Origin: an uncultured Candidatus Melainabacteria bacterium
GTDB taxonomy: Bacteria; Cyanobacteriota; Vampirovibrionia; Gastranaerophilales; Gastranaerophilaceae
Assembly: GCA_934717855.1 (NCBI GenBank)
Contig: CAKUZI010000002.1
Coordinates: 124,001-188,000, forward strand
Length of the DNA stretch: 64,000 nucleotides
Reading direction: 5' to 3'
In this document: positions 42,782 through 51,354 of the stretch, in pieces
Numbering within the stretch: the first letter of the stretch is position 1
Layout of the letters: every line of letters starts with the position of its first letter
The notes under the pieces: model-generated
What the model was told of the DNA's origin: nothing
Database searches by the model: none
The model's input: only the letters and a program-made list of their open reading frames with translations
Position numbers and translations under genes: made by a program

Positions 42782-43246
42782 TTAATAACCGATTGCCCAG
42801 TTGAAAGATGCTGTTTTTTCTGGTTTTGTAACAACCGGAGTTGTTGATTGTACAGCTTGAACTTCAATAACTTTTACAGCTTTTTGCAACATATTGTATT
42901 GCATCATTTTGCTATCAACATTATTAAAAGATCTTAATCTGTCTAAGTGATTTTGCAATTCTGCGTTTTCATCGTTAAGAGTTGTAATTTGACGACTTAA
43001 TTTATTTAGAGTTAATTCATTTGTCATTGCAAAATAATAACTAACAAATGCAACCAACACTGTTACGCCCAATAATCCACATAAAGTTTTGTTTACTTTT
43101 CTAATTGCCATGGCTTTTTGTGATATCTCCTTCTGAAAATACCCCTCGATAACCTGATTTTCTTCCCTTACCGGATTACTTACATATCCTCTTTGTGAAT
43201 AACTAACCTGTTCAATTTCTTCTGTTCTTACTCTAGCTGTATTCAA
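42782..43246 (-). CDS. ftsL: FtsL-like cell division protein
   Basis: A 154-residue bitopic protein: a polar N-terminal tail of about 50 residues, one membrane helix (56-74), then a heptad-patterned coiled coil (LSRQITTLNDENAELQNHLD). This shape plus its place 39 bp after rsmH marks it as FtsL, which joins FtsB and FtsQ at the division site. The start is TTG at 43246; an in-frame stop lies just upstream. Sequence similarity in this family is always low, so the call rests on topology and synteny. Confidence 0.75.
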   Translation of the reverse strand: MNTARVRTEEIEQVSYSQRGYVSNPVREENQVIEGYFQKEISQKAMAIRKVNKTLCGLLGVTVLVAFVSYYFAMTNELTLNKLSRQITTLNDENAELQNHLDRLRSFNNVDSKMMQYNMLQKAVKVIEVQAVQSTTPVVTKPEKTASFNWAIGY

Positions 43247-43285
43247 CTTCTATACCCCAATACTACCTTCTCTAATCATTATCGG

Positions 43286-44221
43286 TCAGTGCCTTATGCA
43301 TCTAGCTATCCTTAGTTTGGCACTTCTTGATGGTGGATTTTCCCGTATCTCCTGTTCACTCGCCATTATCGGTTTCTTGTTTACCAGCTCCAGTATCGGA
43401 GGCGGGCAATGACAAATCATTTGTGACTTATCACAGTGGCATTTCTGCGAGTGATATTTGAATAAGTGTTTCACCAATCTATCTTCAAGAGAGTGAAAAC
43501 TTATTACACTTATTATAGCACCAAAATCTAATAAATCCAACACATCATTTAGAGTATTTTTTACATTTGTTAACTCTTGATTTACTTCAATTCGAATTGC
43601 CTGAAAAACTCGAGTAGCAGGGTGAATTGACGATTTTATGTGCGGAGTACAATTTACTATCAAATCAGCTAATTCCGTTGTTGTTTCAAGCTTTTTGGAC
43701 TTTCTTTGTTCAACTATTTTTTTTGCAATTCTTTTTGAAAATCTTTCTTCTCCATATTCCGAAAAAATCCTAACTAAATCATCTTCAGAATAAGTGTTTA
43801 CAACGTCATATGCCGAAAATTTTGCATCTTGATTAAATCTCATATCAAGAGGAGCTTCTTTTGAAAAAGAAAATCCTCTTTCTCCTTTATGAAATTGATG
43901 ATAAGATGCACCAAGGTCAAAAAGTACACCTCCTGTTATTTTTTCAATTCCAAGAGAATGTAAAACTTCTTTAATATTTGTATATGAATTTTTTACAATT
44001 GTTAAGTTTTTGTAATCTTTTAATCTTTCAGATGAAGCTTTAATTGCATCTTCATCGACATCAAAAGCTATTAAACGTCCATTCGGCTGAATTCTGCTTA
44101 AAATCAACCCGCTATGACCGCCACCACCAAGAGTACAATCAACATAAATTTTACCGTCTTGACATTCTAAAGCATCAACAGCTTCGTTTTTCATAACTGT
44201 ATAGTGAGTAAATTCTTCCAT
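43286..44221 (-). CDS. rsmH: 16S rRNA (cytosine-1402 N4) methyltransferase
   Basis: A SAM-dependent methyltransferase (MraW) acting on 16S rRNA C1402. YVDCTLGGGGHSGLIL is motif I, FDLGASYHQFHKGERGFSF the family block, and SVISFHSLEDRLVKHLFK with NPPSRSAKLRIA the C-terminal signatures. It has an insertion with a Cys/His cluster (CHCDKSQMICHCPPP), as many relatives do. The 311 residues are normal. It heads the division gene run; mraZ is not upstream. Confidence 0.95.
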   Translation of the reverse strand: MEEFTHYTVMKNEAVDALECQDGKIYVDCTLGGGGHSGLILSRIQPNGRLIAFDVDEDAIKASSERLKDYKNLTIVKNSYTNIKEVLHSLGIEKITGGVLFDLGASYHQFHKGERGFSFSKEAPLDMRFNQDAKFSAYDVVNTYSEDDLVRIFSEYGEERFSKRIAKKIVEQRKSKKLETTTELADLIVNCTPHIKSSIHPATRVFQAIRIEVNQELTNVKNTLNDVLDLLDFGAIISVISFHSLEDRLVKHLFKYHSQKCHCDKSQMICHCPPPILELVNKKPIMASEQEIRENPPSRSAKLRIARCIRH

Positions 44222-44288
44222 AGGGAAATTGTAGCACGAAAAATTTTGCCATACTTGAAAACAAAAAAATTTTGTAAATAATATACAT

Positions 44289-44322
44289 AAAAAACGACCT
44301 TAAAATTTTTCGTTTTAAGGTC
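44289..44322 (-). terminator. Terminator of the small exported protein gene
   Basis: GACCTTAAAA (44296-44305) pairs with TTTTAAGGTC (44313-44322). On the - strand it is followed by GTTTTTT. Confidence 0.75.
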
Positions 44323-44345
44323 ATTCAGTTGTATAATTTCCGAGT

Positions 44346-44660
44346 TTAGTGTCTTTTCTTTAAATTTTTCTTTGCTTTTTTGTATGTATAATTTGCCATT
44401 GTTTTTTGATCGTTTAGAGAATTTATTTCAGCTGTATATTGCTCAATCAATTCCTGTTTTTTCTCTGGTGAAATAGTTGTGTCATTAGCAGTAGCTTCTA
44501 CTTTTTGAGTAACTGAATTTATTTGTATATCTATAACTTTTGTTTTTGCAGATTTTGCATTTTTTAATTTTCCCAGTTCTAATTTATACTCTAATGAATT
44601 CGCAAAACAACAATTAACTGACAATAAAATTAATCCCAAAAGTACAATAAATTTTTTCAT
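44346..44660 (-). CDS. Small exported Lys-rich protein
   Basis: A 104-residue protein with a clear signal peptide (MKKFIVLLGLILLSVNCCFA, cleavage after Ala20), then a Lys- and Gln-rich helical region likely to form a coiled coil. The ATG at 44660 follows AAGGAGGG; the reading from 44696 is rejected. It is monocistronic and has its own terminator. The basic helical character would suit binding to LPS or another anionic envelope part, but no family is recognised. Confidence 0.68.
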   Translation of the reverse strand: MKKFIVLLGLILLSVNCCFANSLEYKLELGKLKNAKSAKTKVIDIQINSVTQKVEATANDTTISPEKKQELIEQYTAEINSLNDQKTMANYTYKKAKKNLKKRH

Positions 44661-44736
44661 ATTCCCTCCTTGTTTTCTATCATCTAATAATATCATAAAA
44701 ATTTTGCGTTATAATTATAAGAAAATAAGAGGTCAT

Positions 44737-45486
44737 ATGTTAAATCAATTTTCAAGAACAGAATTATTAATCGGGAATGAGGGGATAGAAAAACTTTCTA
44801 AATCCAGAGTTGCAGTATTTGGAATTGGCGGAGTTGGAGCATATGCAGTAGAAGCTTTGGTCAGAAGCGGGCTGGGAACAATCGATATAATAGATGATGA
44901 TAAAGTTTGTATAACAAATTTAAACAGACAACTCTATGCAACACATAAAACTGTCGGGAAGTATAAAGTTGATATTGCAAAAGAACGAATTTTGGATATT
45001 AATCCGAATTGCATAGTTAATACATATCAAACTTTTTACACTCCGACAACAGAAAATCAGTTTGATTTTTCTCAATATGATTATGTAATTGATGCAATTG
45101 ATACGGTTGTTGGGAAACTTTCATTAATAGAAAAAACAAAATTGGCAAATACTCCTATTATTTGTGCCATGGGTGCTGGAAACAAACTAGATCCGACAAA
45201 ATTTGAAGTTGCAGACATTTCCAAAACATCGGTTTGTCCGCTAGCTAAAGTAATTCGAACAGAACTTCGCAAACGAAGAATTAAAGGGGTGAAAGTTGTT
45301 TATTCAAAAGAAATACCAATTAAACCCAAAGAAAATATGTCAATAAGTTATGAAAAAAATTGTGTTTCTACTCCTGACACAAGAAAAAATACGATTAAGC
45401 GCCAAGTCCCTGGCAGTACTTCATTTGTACCGCCGGTTGTCGGGTTGATTATAGCAGGAGAAGTTATAAAAGATTTGATAAAATAA
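44737..45486 (+). CDS. tcdA: tRNA threonylcarbamoyladenosine dehydratase (TcdA, E1-like)
   Basis: An ATP-dependent E1-like enzyme that cyclises t6A37 in tRNA to ct6A. The start QFSRTELLIGNEGIEKL is typical of TcdA. VAVFGIGGVGAYAVEALVRS is the nucleotide-binding loop, and DDDKVCITNLNRQLYAT follows. The end PGSTSFVPPVVGLIIAGEVI is characteristic. The ATG at 44737 with AGAGGT upstream was chosen. The 249 residues are normal. Confidence 0.9.
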   Translation: MLNQFSRTELLIGNEGIEKLSKSRVAVFGIGGVGAYAVEALVRSGLGTIDIIDDDKVCITNLNRQLYATHKTVGKYKVDIAKERILDINPNCIVNTYQTFYTPTTENQFDFSQYDYVIDAIDTVVGKLSLIEKTKLANTPIICAMGAGNKLDPTKFEVADISKTSVCPLAKVIRTELRKRRIKGVKVVYSKEIPIKPKENMSISYEKNCVSTPDTRKNTIKRQVPGSTSFVPPVVGLIIAGEVIKDLIK

Positions 45487-45493
45487 ATTAATT

Positions 45494-45525
45494 AAAAAAG
45501 CCTCCCAATAAAGAGAGGCTTTTTG
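45494..45525. terminator. Terminator between tcdA and the convergent transporter
   Basis: AAAAAGCCTC pairs with GAGGCTTTTT, flanked by A and T runs, so it can act both ways. Confidence 0.85.
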
Positions 45526-45545
45526 TGTTTAATTTTTAAACATAT

Positions 45546-46874
45546 TTAGTGCAAAAATCTTAAATAAACGTATACAGAACTTATTGCCAATGAAATAATC
45601 ATTGTTAGAATACCATATTTTAAGAATTTCATAAACGGAATAGGATACCCGTTATGAGCAGAAGTTTCAGATACAATTACGTTTGCGGCTGCTCCGATAA
45701 TTGTCATGTTTCCACCTAAACAAGCACCCAATGATAAACACCACCATAAAGGATATGTGTATTCACCACCCATGGTTTTTTGAATTTCTAATAACATTGG
45801 CGTCATAGTTGCAGTGTACGGAATATTATCAATTACTCCGGAAATAAAACCGGAAGCCCAAAGAATAATCATTGCAGTTGCTTCTTGAGATCCTTTTGTT
45901 ACTGCTAAAATCCATTTTGCCATTAAAGCAATACCGCCGGTAGCTTCCAAACCACCGATTATAATAAATAATCCGATAAAGAAGAAAATAGTATTCCATT
46001 CTACATCGCACAATATATCTTTAGGCTTTTCAAATAGCAACAAGAAACTTGCGCCTAACATAGCTGTAACACAGGTTTCGATATGAGTTACATCGTGTAG
46101 AATAAAACCTAAAATCACTAATAATAAAACAATTCCGCTTCTTATCATTAGAGGGAAATCTGTAATTGTTTTGCTATTGTCGAGATTCGCAACAGCCTGC
46201 ATTTTTTCAGGAGTTGTTTTTAAAGATTTTCTAAATATAAATATCATTAAAGATACTATAACTGCCAATATTACGACAATTACAACAGTAAGTTCGTTTA
46301 AAAAATCCATAAAAGATAAGCCTGCTGCGCTTCCAATAATAATATTTGGAGGATCGCCAATTAATGTTGCTGTTCCGCCGATATTTGAAGAAAATATTTC
46401 TGTAATCAAAAACGGTAACGGATTAATATCTAATTGTTTTGCAATAAAGAAAGTAACCGGCATGATTAGAATAACTGTTGTTACGTTGTCTAAAAATGCA
46501 GAAGTTACAGCAGTAAAAACACCTAGTGTTAATAAAACAAGTTTAGGGTGTCCTTTTGTAAATCTTAAAAGTTCATTTGCAATCCAATTAAACATTCCGC
46601 TTCGAGTCGCAATACTTACAATAATCATCATTGATACAAGCAAAAATATTACGTTAAAATCAACAAAATTAATAAAATAGTGTGGGTTGATTACTCCGTC
46701 AACTACTTTAGTTTGACTAACAAGGCCTAACAGGATAGTAATACCTGCTCCTAAAAGAGCAATTGTAACTTTTGGAATTTTTTCAAGCGCAATAAAAACA
46801 TATGCAATAAGTAGAATTGTTGCCGAAACAATTACACCATGCGCCTGAACAAGTTCTAAAAAATGTTCTAACAT
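45546..46874 (-). CDS. ArsB/NhaD-type ion transporter
   Basis: A 442-residue membrane protein of the ion transporter superfamily with 11-12 helices. AFLDNVTTVILIMPVTFFIA and SNIGGTATLIGDPPNIIIGS form the first re-entrant half; GVIDNIPYTATMTPM and LGACLGGNMTIIGAAANVIV the second. This pattern is shared by Na+/H+ antiporters of the NhaD type, ArsB arsenite pumps and the P protein group. No arsenic genes lie nearby, so cation/proton exchange is the more likely role. Substrate is unproven. Confidence 0.85.
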   Translation of the reverse strand: MLEHFLELVQAHGVIVSATILLIAYVFIALEKIPKVTIALLGAGITILLGLVSQTKVVDGVINPHYFINFVDFNVIFLLVSMMIIVSIATRSGMFNWIANELLRFTKGHPKLVLLTLGVFTAVTSAFLDNVTTVILIMPVTFFIAKQLDINPLPFLITEIFSSNIGGTATLIGDPPNIIIGSAAGLSFMDFLNELTVVIVVILAVIVSLMIFIFRKSLKTTPEKMQAVANLDNSKTITDFPLMIRSGIVLLLVILGFILHDVTHIETCVTAMLGASFLLLFEKPKDILCDVEWNTIFFFIGLFIIIGGLEATGGIALMAKWILAVTKGSQEATAMIILWASGFISGVIDNIPYTATMTPMLLEIQKTMGGEYTYPLWWCLSLGACLGGNMTIIGAAANVIVSETSAHNGYPIPFMKFLKYGILTMIISLAISSVYVYLRFLH

Positions 46875-46938
46875 ATAAATCTCCTTCTTTTTATGCAGAA
46901 ATTATATCACACAGGATTTTTATATGCAAAATATTATT

Positions 46939-47970
46939 TTATTCCGGCAAAACATATTCGCAATCTAAAATTCGTCTTGGCGCATCCCAAGCGGTAATTT
47001 TAAATTCAGAATCCGGAGGAAGTATAAATGTTGAATTAGCGCCTTTATTAGAATCAATTTGTGTTAATCGACGACAATCAAAACCTTTTGTATGTTTTGG
47101 AAGTTTTATTCTCATTATATATCCACTACTTTTGTGTGGCTTATCCAAAAGCAATGGATCTACAGATGCTAACTCAGTATCATAGTTTCTTGCAGTAGAA
47201 ACAAAACCTTTATCTATTATTGTATCACCGATTTCAAGTTCATCTAATTCGTTAAAATCGAATTGTTTAAAATCATCGTACAATTGATGTGTTCGCACTC
47301 CTCTAAACACATAAACATCTTCTTCTAATGGTTTTGCATCATTGATTAAATGAATTAGCCGAGCAACATTATCATTATTTGACAAACTTTCACCATTTCT
47401 GAGAGGTGTATTAATTTGGTTATAATTTTTCATAAAATATAATACAGCATCAACATCTTCGGTATTCATCTCTCTTAAATCAGCCGGAATATTGGCATCA
47501 GAATATCGTCTAACATTTTTCATTCTAAAATCTAAATATTTTTTGAATTCTTCCCAATCGCTTTCATTATATAAAGGAACCACGTTTTCAAAATTTTCAT
47601 TTGGTTTTTCTTTACCATCCCTAAAAGCCTTAAAATACGCCACGATTTTCTTTCTGAGTTGTTTTTCTTTTTCTATATTTTCTTTTACAATCGTGAATTG
47701 CTTATAATTTTCAGGATTATAATCCGGTTTCAAATTTTGCGAGTCTATAGAGGTTATTGTATTTTTATGATTTCTGCCTCTTGCAATCAAAATTCCGGCA
47801 ATTGCAATGCTTGCGACAGCAACAGCTCCTATCAACATACTTTTGTGAGAATTCTGTTGTTTGTCTTTTGCTGGTTGAACAGGCACAGTTCTTTCTTCAG
47901 GTTTCTGACTGCAAGAAACCGATTTTGCCACAATCTGATTATTTAATATCCCTATACTTGGCATGCTCAT
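46939..47970 (-). CDS. Membrane-anchored ADP-ribosyltransferase-fold protein with altered active site
   Basis: A 343-residue protein: a polar N-terminus, a membrane helix (residues 44-64), a helical region, then an ADP-ribosyltransferase exoenzyme domain (about 165-343). INTPLRNG, VYVFRGVR with the NAD-binding Arg223, GDTIIDKGFVSTAR (the STS-like strand, Ser258-Thr259) and FILPPDSEFKI are all in order. But the catalytic E-x-E expected just before FILPP reads N-S-T (312-314). So it may be inactive as a transferase or use other residues. Such domains occur in toxins, effectors and phage head proteins. No immunity gene is evident. Confidence 0.78.
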   Translation of the reverse strand: MSMPSIGILNNQIVAKSVSCSQKPEERTVPVQPAKDKQQNSHKSMLIGAVAVASIAIAGILIARGRNHKNTITSIDSQNLKPDYNPENYKQFTIVKENIEKEKQLRKKIVAYFKAFRDGKEKPNENFENVVPLYNESDWEEFKKYLDFRMKNVRRYSDANIPADLREMNTEDVDAVLYFMKNYNQINTPLRNGESLSNNDNVARLIHLINDAKPLEEDVYVFRGVRTHQLYDDFKQFDFNELDELEIGDTIIDKGFVSTARNYDTELASVDPLLLDKPHKSSGYIMRIKLPKHTKGFDCRRLTQIDSNKGANSTFILPPDSEFKITAWDAPRRILDCEYVLPE

Positions 47971-48009
47971 GTGTCAATAAAAACGCCTGAAAAAATTTTT
48001 TTGCTATTT

Positions 48010-48270
48010 TTAAACAAATTCCATATTATTTAGTGAAAAATCAGAAATTAAATTATTTATATCTGTGGATTTGTTTTTAAAACTTAACATCCCGCTCGGA
48101 TATTCTTGAAAATGATAAACAGACGCTAATACTGCAAATTTCATTGCTTCAAACACATTCAAATCAGATAGGTCAACAGTAATAAATTCACAATTATGCG
48201 TTTTTACGAAAGATTTAAAATCTTCTATTCCATTATTTGTTTTTACTTTATAATTAATCTTGGTTTTCAT
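48010..48270 (-). CDS. Small hypothetical protein
   Basis: An 86-residue soluble protein starting MKTKINYKVKTNN. The middle (CEFITVDLSDLNVFEAMKFA) looks alpha/beta and faintly like an anti-sigma antagonist (STAS) strand-helix, but too short to assign. No strong ribosome site is visible before the ATG at 48270; a TTG at 48297 is the alternative. It is 39 bp downstream of nothing else on its strand and is divergent from kdsD. Confidence 0.5.
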   Translation of the reverse strand: MKTKINYKVKTNNGIEDFKSFVKTHNCEFITVDLSDLNVFEAMKFAVLASVYHFQEYPSGMLSFKNKSTDINNLISDFSLNNMEFV

Positions 48271-48371
48271 ACTAAAAAACACGAGCAAATTTAACAAAAA
48301 TTAAATATTTTTAAGTAATTTAATACATTTATAGGATATTTATTATATAATTTTCTCAGGGGAGAATGGAA

Positions 48372-49361
48372 ATGGAAACAGTAATGATGGATAGAAACTC
48401 GATTAATGACTTAGCAAAAAATGTTTTAGATATTGAAGCTCAATCAATTCTTAGATTAAAAGACAATATTGGAGAAGAATTTGATAAAGCTATTGATATT
48501 TTATATAACTGTAAAGGACGTGTAATTATTACAGGTATGGGAAAATCAGGATTAATAGGCAGAAAAATTGCTGCAACTCTTACTTCCACAGGTACTCCTT
48601 CATATTTTTTACATCCTGCAGAAAGTACTCACGGAGATTCCGGAATTATTACACGAAACGATGTTGTAATTGCGATTTCGAACAGTGGAGAAACACAAGA
48701 ATTATTAAATCTTTTGCCATTAATTAAAAGATTTGGCGTAACAATGATTGGGATGACCGGAAATATGAATTCGACTTTGTCGCATTCTTCAGATGTAACC
48801 CTTGATATTTCTGTAGAAAAAGAAGCTTGTCCATTAAATAAAGCTCCAACTGCAAGTACAACTGCAACTCTTGCAATGGGAGATGCTCTGGCGGTATGTT
48901 TGCTTGAAAAACGTGGGTTTACTAAGGAAGACTTTTTAATTTTCCATCCATCAGGAGCTTTAGGAAAAGGTTTTACATACAAAGTTGCAGATTTAATGTT
49001 AACAGAGCCGGAAAAACTTCCTATTGCAAAAGAAAACGATAGCTTTGCAGATGTAATTGAATTGATTTCTGAAAAGAAACTCGGAATGGCTATGATTGTA
49101 AATGATTTAGGTGTTTTGACCGGCGTTTTAACTGATGGAGATATTAGAAGAACTTTAATTAAATACCAAAATATCAGACCGCTTCTTGCAAAAGATGTTA
49201 TGTCTGTAAATCCAAAACATATTTCTAAAAAAGATTACGGTGCAAGCGCTTTGAACTTGATGGAAAAATTCTCAATTACTGCTCTTGCGGTTGTTGATGA
49301 CAAAAATAAACCAATTGGAGTTATTCATATTCACGATTTATTAAGGGCTGGAGTTGCGTAA
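48372..49361 (+). CDS. kdsD: D-arabinose 5-phosphate isomerase
   Basis: Interconverts ribulose 5-phosphate and arabinose 5-phosphate, first step to Kdo of LPS. An SIS domain covers residues 35-170 (VIITGMGKSGLIGRKIAATL, then THGDSGII and ISNSGETQELL), and KAPTASTTATLAMGDALAV is typical of KdsD/GutQ. Two CBS domains follow (200-325). The ATG at 48372 was chosen because GGGGAG lies 7 bp upstream; the ATG at 48366 is too close to it. kdsC follows after one base. Confidence 0.93.
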   Translation: METVMMDRNSINDLAKNVLDIEAQSILRLKDNIGEEFDKAIDILYNCKGRVIITGMGKSGLIGRKIAATLTSTGTPSYFLHPAESTHGDSGIITRNDVVIAISNSGETQELLNLLPLIKRFGVTMIGMTGNMNSTLSHSSDVTLDISVEKEACPLNKAPTASTTATLAMGDALAVCLLEKRGFTKEDFLIFHPSGALGKGFTYKVADLMLTEPEKLPIAKENDSFADVIELISEKKLGMAMIVNDLGVLTGVLTDGDIRRTLIKYQNIRPLLAKDVMSVNPKHISKKDYGASALNLMEKFSITALAVVDDKNKPIGVIHIHDLLRAGVA

Positions 49362-49362
49362 G

Positions 49363-49830
49363 ATGAAGATTAAACTTGTTGCTTTTGATGTTGACGGAGT
49401 AATGACTGACGGTAGTATTACTTACGACGAAAACGGTGTTGAATATAAAACTTTTAATGCGAAAGACGGGCATGGGATAGTTAGTCTTAACAAAGCCGGA
49501 ATTATTACTGCAATTATTACTGGCAGAAAAAATGGCACTGTAGAACATCGTGCAGAAAATTTAAAAATAAAAGAACTTTTTCAGGGTTCTAAAAACAAGA
49601 TTGCAGATTTAGAAAAAATAATGCAAAAATATGGAATTACTTTCGAAGAAGTTGCTTATATGGGAGACGATATTCCAGATATTTGCATTTTAGAAAAAGT
49701 TGCACTTAAAGGTTGTCCTGCTGATGCGGTTGATGAAGTAAAAGAAATTGCAAACTTTGTTTCTTCCAAAAATGGCGGACGTGGTGCAGTTAGAGAATTT
49801 TGTGATTACATATTAAAAGAGGGGAAATAG
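49363..49830 (+). CDS. kdsC: 3-deoxy-D-manno-octulosonate 8-phosphate phosphatase
   Basis: A HAD phosphatase that releases Kdo from Kdo-8-phosphate. LVAFDVDGVMTDGSITYDEN is motif I, with DGHGIVSLNKAGI and the Thr motif IITGR following, and YMGDDIPD is motif III. It is the short, cap-less C0 type of 155 residues, as in all KdsC. It begins one base after the kdsD stop. Together they show that this organism makes Kdo and hence LPS. Confidence 0.93.
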   Translation: MKIKLVAFDVDGVMTDGSITYDENGVEYKTFNAKDGHGIVSLNKAGIITAIITGRKNGTVEHRAENLKIKELFQGSKNKIADLEKIMQKYGITFEEVAYMGDDIPDICILEKVALKGCPADAVDEVKEIANFVSSKNGGRGAVREFCDYILKEGK

Positions 49831-49831
49831 A

Positions 49832-50194
49832 ATGTTTGAAATTAAAACACAAGCGTTTTTTGCCGCAGCACATCATTTGTTAAATTATGAAGGCGAATGC
49901 GAAAATCAACACGGTCATAACTGGATGGTTGAAGTTTTTGTAAAGGGTGACACTTTAGACAAAAGCAACATTTTGATGGATTATAAAGTTTTGAAAAAAG
50001 AATTAAAAACAGTTCTTGATATGTTGGATCATAAAGATTTGAACGCTTTACCTGAATTTAAAGGTGAAAGTCCGTCAAGCGAAATGATTTCAATGTTTAT
50101 TTATAACAAATTAAAAGAAAGAGTTGTTCAACTAAGCAAAGTAACTGTTTGGGAAACTCAAACTTCTTGCTGTAGTTATTTTGAGGAAGAGTAA
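49832..50194 (+). CDS. queD: 6-carboxy-5,6,7,8-tetrahydropterin synthase (QueD)
   Basis: Converts dihydroneopterin triphosphate to carboxytetrahydropterin in queuosine and 7-deazaguanine synthesis. FFAAAHHLLNYEGECENQHG holds a zinc-ligand His and the catalytic Cys23; HGHNW (27-31) gives the other zinc His residues; LDHKDLN and the late VTVWET segment with the substrate Glu follow. The 120 residues are normal. It begins right after kdsC, so it is carried in the Kdo operon though it belongs to another pathway. Confidence 0.92.
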   Translation: MFEIKTQAFFAAAHHLLNYEGECENQHGHNWMVEVFVKGDTLDKSNILMDYKVLKKELKTVLDMLDHKDLNALPEFKGESPSSEMISMFIYNKLKERVVQLSKVTVWETQTSCCSYFEEE

Positions 50195-50240
50195 ATTCAG
50201 CAGTTAGGCAACTAAGAAGTTAGACAGCTATTTTTTTGAA

Positions 50241-50274
50241 GTCAATAAGTCGATAAGGCAATAGGACGATAAGT
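50241..50274 (+). repeat. Degenerate dispersed repeat, copy 2
   Basis: Matches the reverse complement of 25305-25338 at 27 of 34 positions without gaps. It is preceded at 50196-50232 by words like GTTAGGCAACTAAGAAG that recur in other gaps. The remaining bases of the 50195-50396 gap show nothing else. Confidence 0.6.
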
Positions 50275-50396
50275 CCAAAGCAGAAAAAGTTGTTTTGATT
50301 GACAGTTACAATGAAAATGAGAGTAGTAGGTTGGACTTTCTAACCCAACAACATAAATACATAAATTTAGTAAGTTAAATCGGAGAAAAGGGAAAA

Positions 50397-51242
50397 ATGA
50401 ATTTAATACAAGCAATATTAATGGGAATAGTACAGGGATTGAGCGAATTTTTACCTATATCAAGTTCCGCTCATTTGGTTTTTACATCAAATTTTTACAA
50501 GGTTATGAAAAATATTCCCATTGTGCAAAGTTCTAGTGAAGAAGTTTTCTTTGATATTATGGTTCACCTTGGAACTTTAATTGCTGTTTTGATTTTCTTC
50601 CGTAAAGATATTGTAAAAATTTTAAAAGCTATGTGGCATGCCTTAAAAACAAAAGATTGGTCCGATAAAGAAGCAAAACTCGGTTTATTTATTATGGCAG
50701 GTACTGTTATTACTGTTATTTTAGCTTTACCTATTAACGAAATTGCAGAAAAATTAGTTTACAAACCTGCGATTGTCGGTGGTTTGTTGTTTATAACAGG
50801 GTTTACTCTTTTATACAGTGAATACAAATCTAAAAAAATTGAAGCTAAAACAGATAATGTTGATTTAAAAACCTCTATTTTAATCGGTTTAGCTCAAGGT
50901 TTGGCCGCTCTTCCAGGATTTTCTCGTTCAGGCTGGACAATTGCAACAGGTTTGTTTATGGGGCTTGATAGGGTTACGGCTGCAAGGTATTCATTTTTGT
51001 TAAGTATTCCTATTATTCTTGGGGCTTCTATGGTTTATCCGCTGGTAAAAATAGATGTTGCTGAAGCAATTGGCTATAACTGGACGGCTATTTTAGTTGG
51101 AACTGTTGTTTCAGGTATAACAGGCTACTTATGTATTAAATATTTTATGAAATTTATATCAAAATTTTCACTTGCAATATTCGGATATTACTGTATTCTT
51201 GCGGGTATTGCAACTGCAATATTCTTTAGTATTTTCAGCTAA
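50397..51242 (+). CDS. uppP: Undecaprenyl-diphosphatase (BacA/UppP)
   Basis: A membrane phosphatase that recycles the undecaprenyl lipid carrier for cell wall and LPS synthesis. The start MGIVQGLSEFLPISSSAHLV is the first conserved motif with catalytic Glu and Ser; GFSRSGWTIATGLFMGLDR is the second. About 8 helices in 281 residues, as usual. It may give some bacitracin resistance. A GGAG site precedes the ATG. Confidence 0.95.
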   Translation: MNLIQAILMGIVQGLSEFLPISSSAHLVFTSNFYKVMKNIPIVQSSSEEVFFDIMVHLGTLIAVLIFFRKDIVKILKAMWHALKTKDWSDKEAKLGLFIMAGTVITVILALPINEIAEKLVYKPAIVGGLLFITGFTLLYSEYKSKKIEAKTDNVDLKTSILIGLAQGLAALPGFSRSGWTIATGLFMGLDRVTAARYSFLLSIPIILGASMVYPLVKIDVAEAIGYNWTAILVGTVVSGITGYLCIKYFMKFISKFSLAIFGYYCILAGIATAIFFSIFS

Positions 51243-51354
51243 TTGGGCAAGTGATAATTAATGTAAAAAAATGTAAAATTGGGATTAATGAAATAACAAA
51301 AAATATTATTTACGGTCGTTGTATGTACGGCATTGATTTGTGTGTGGAGTAAAA

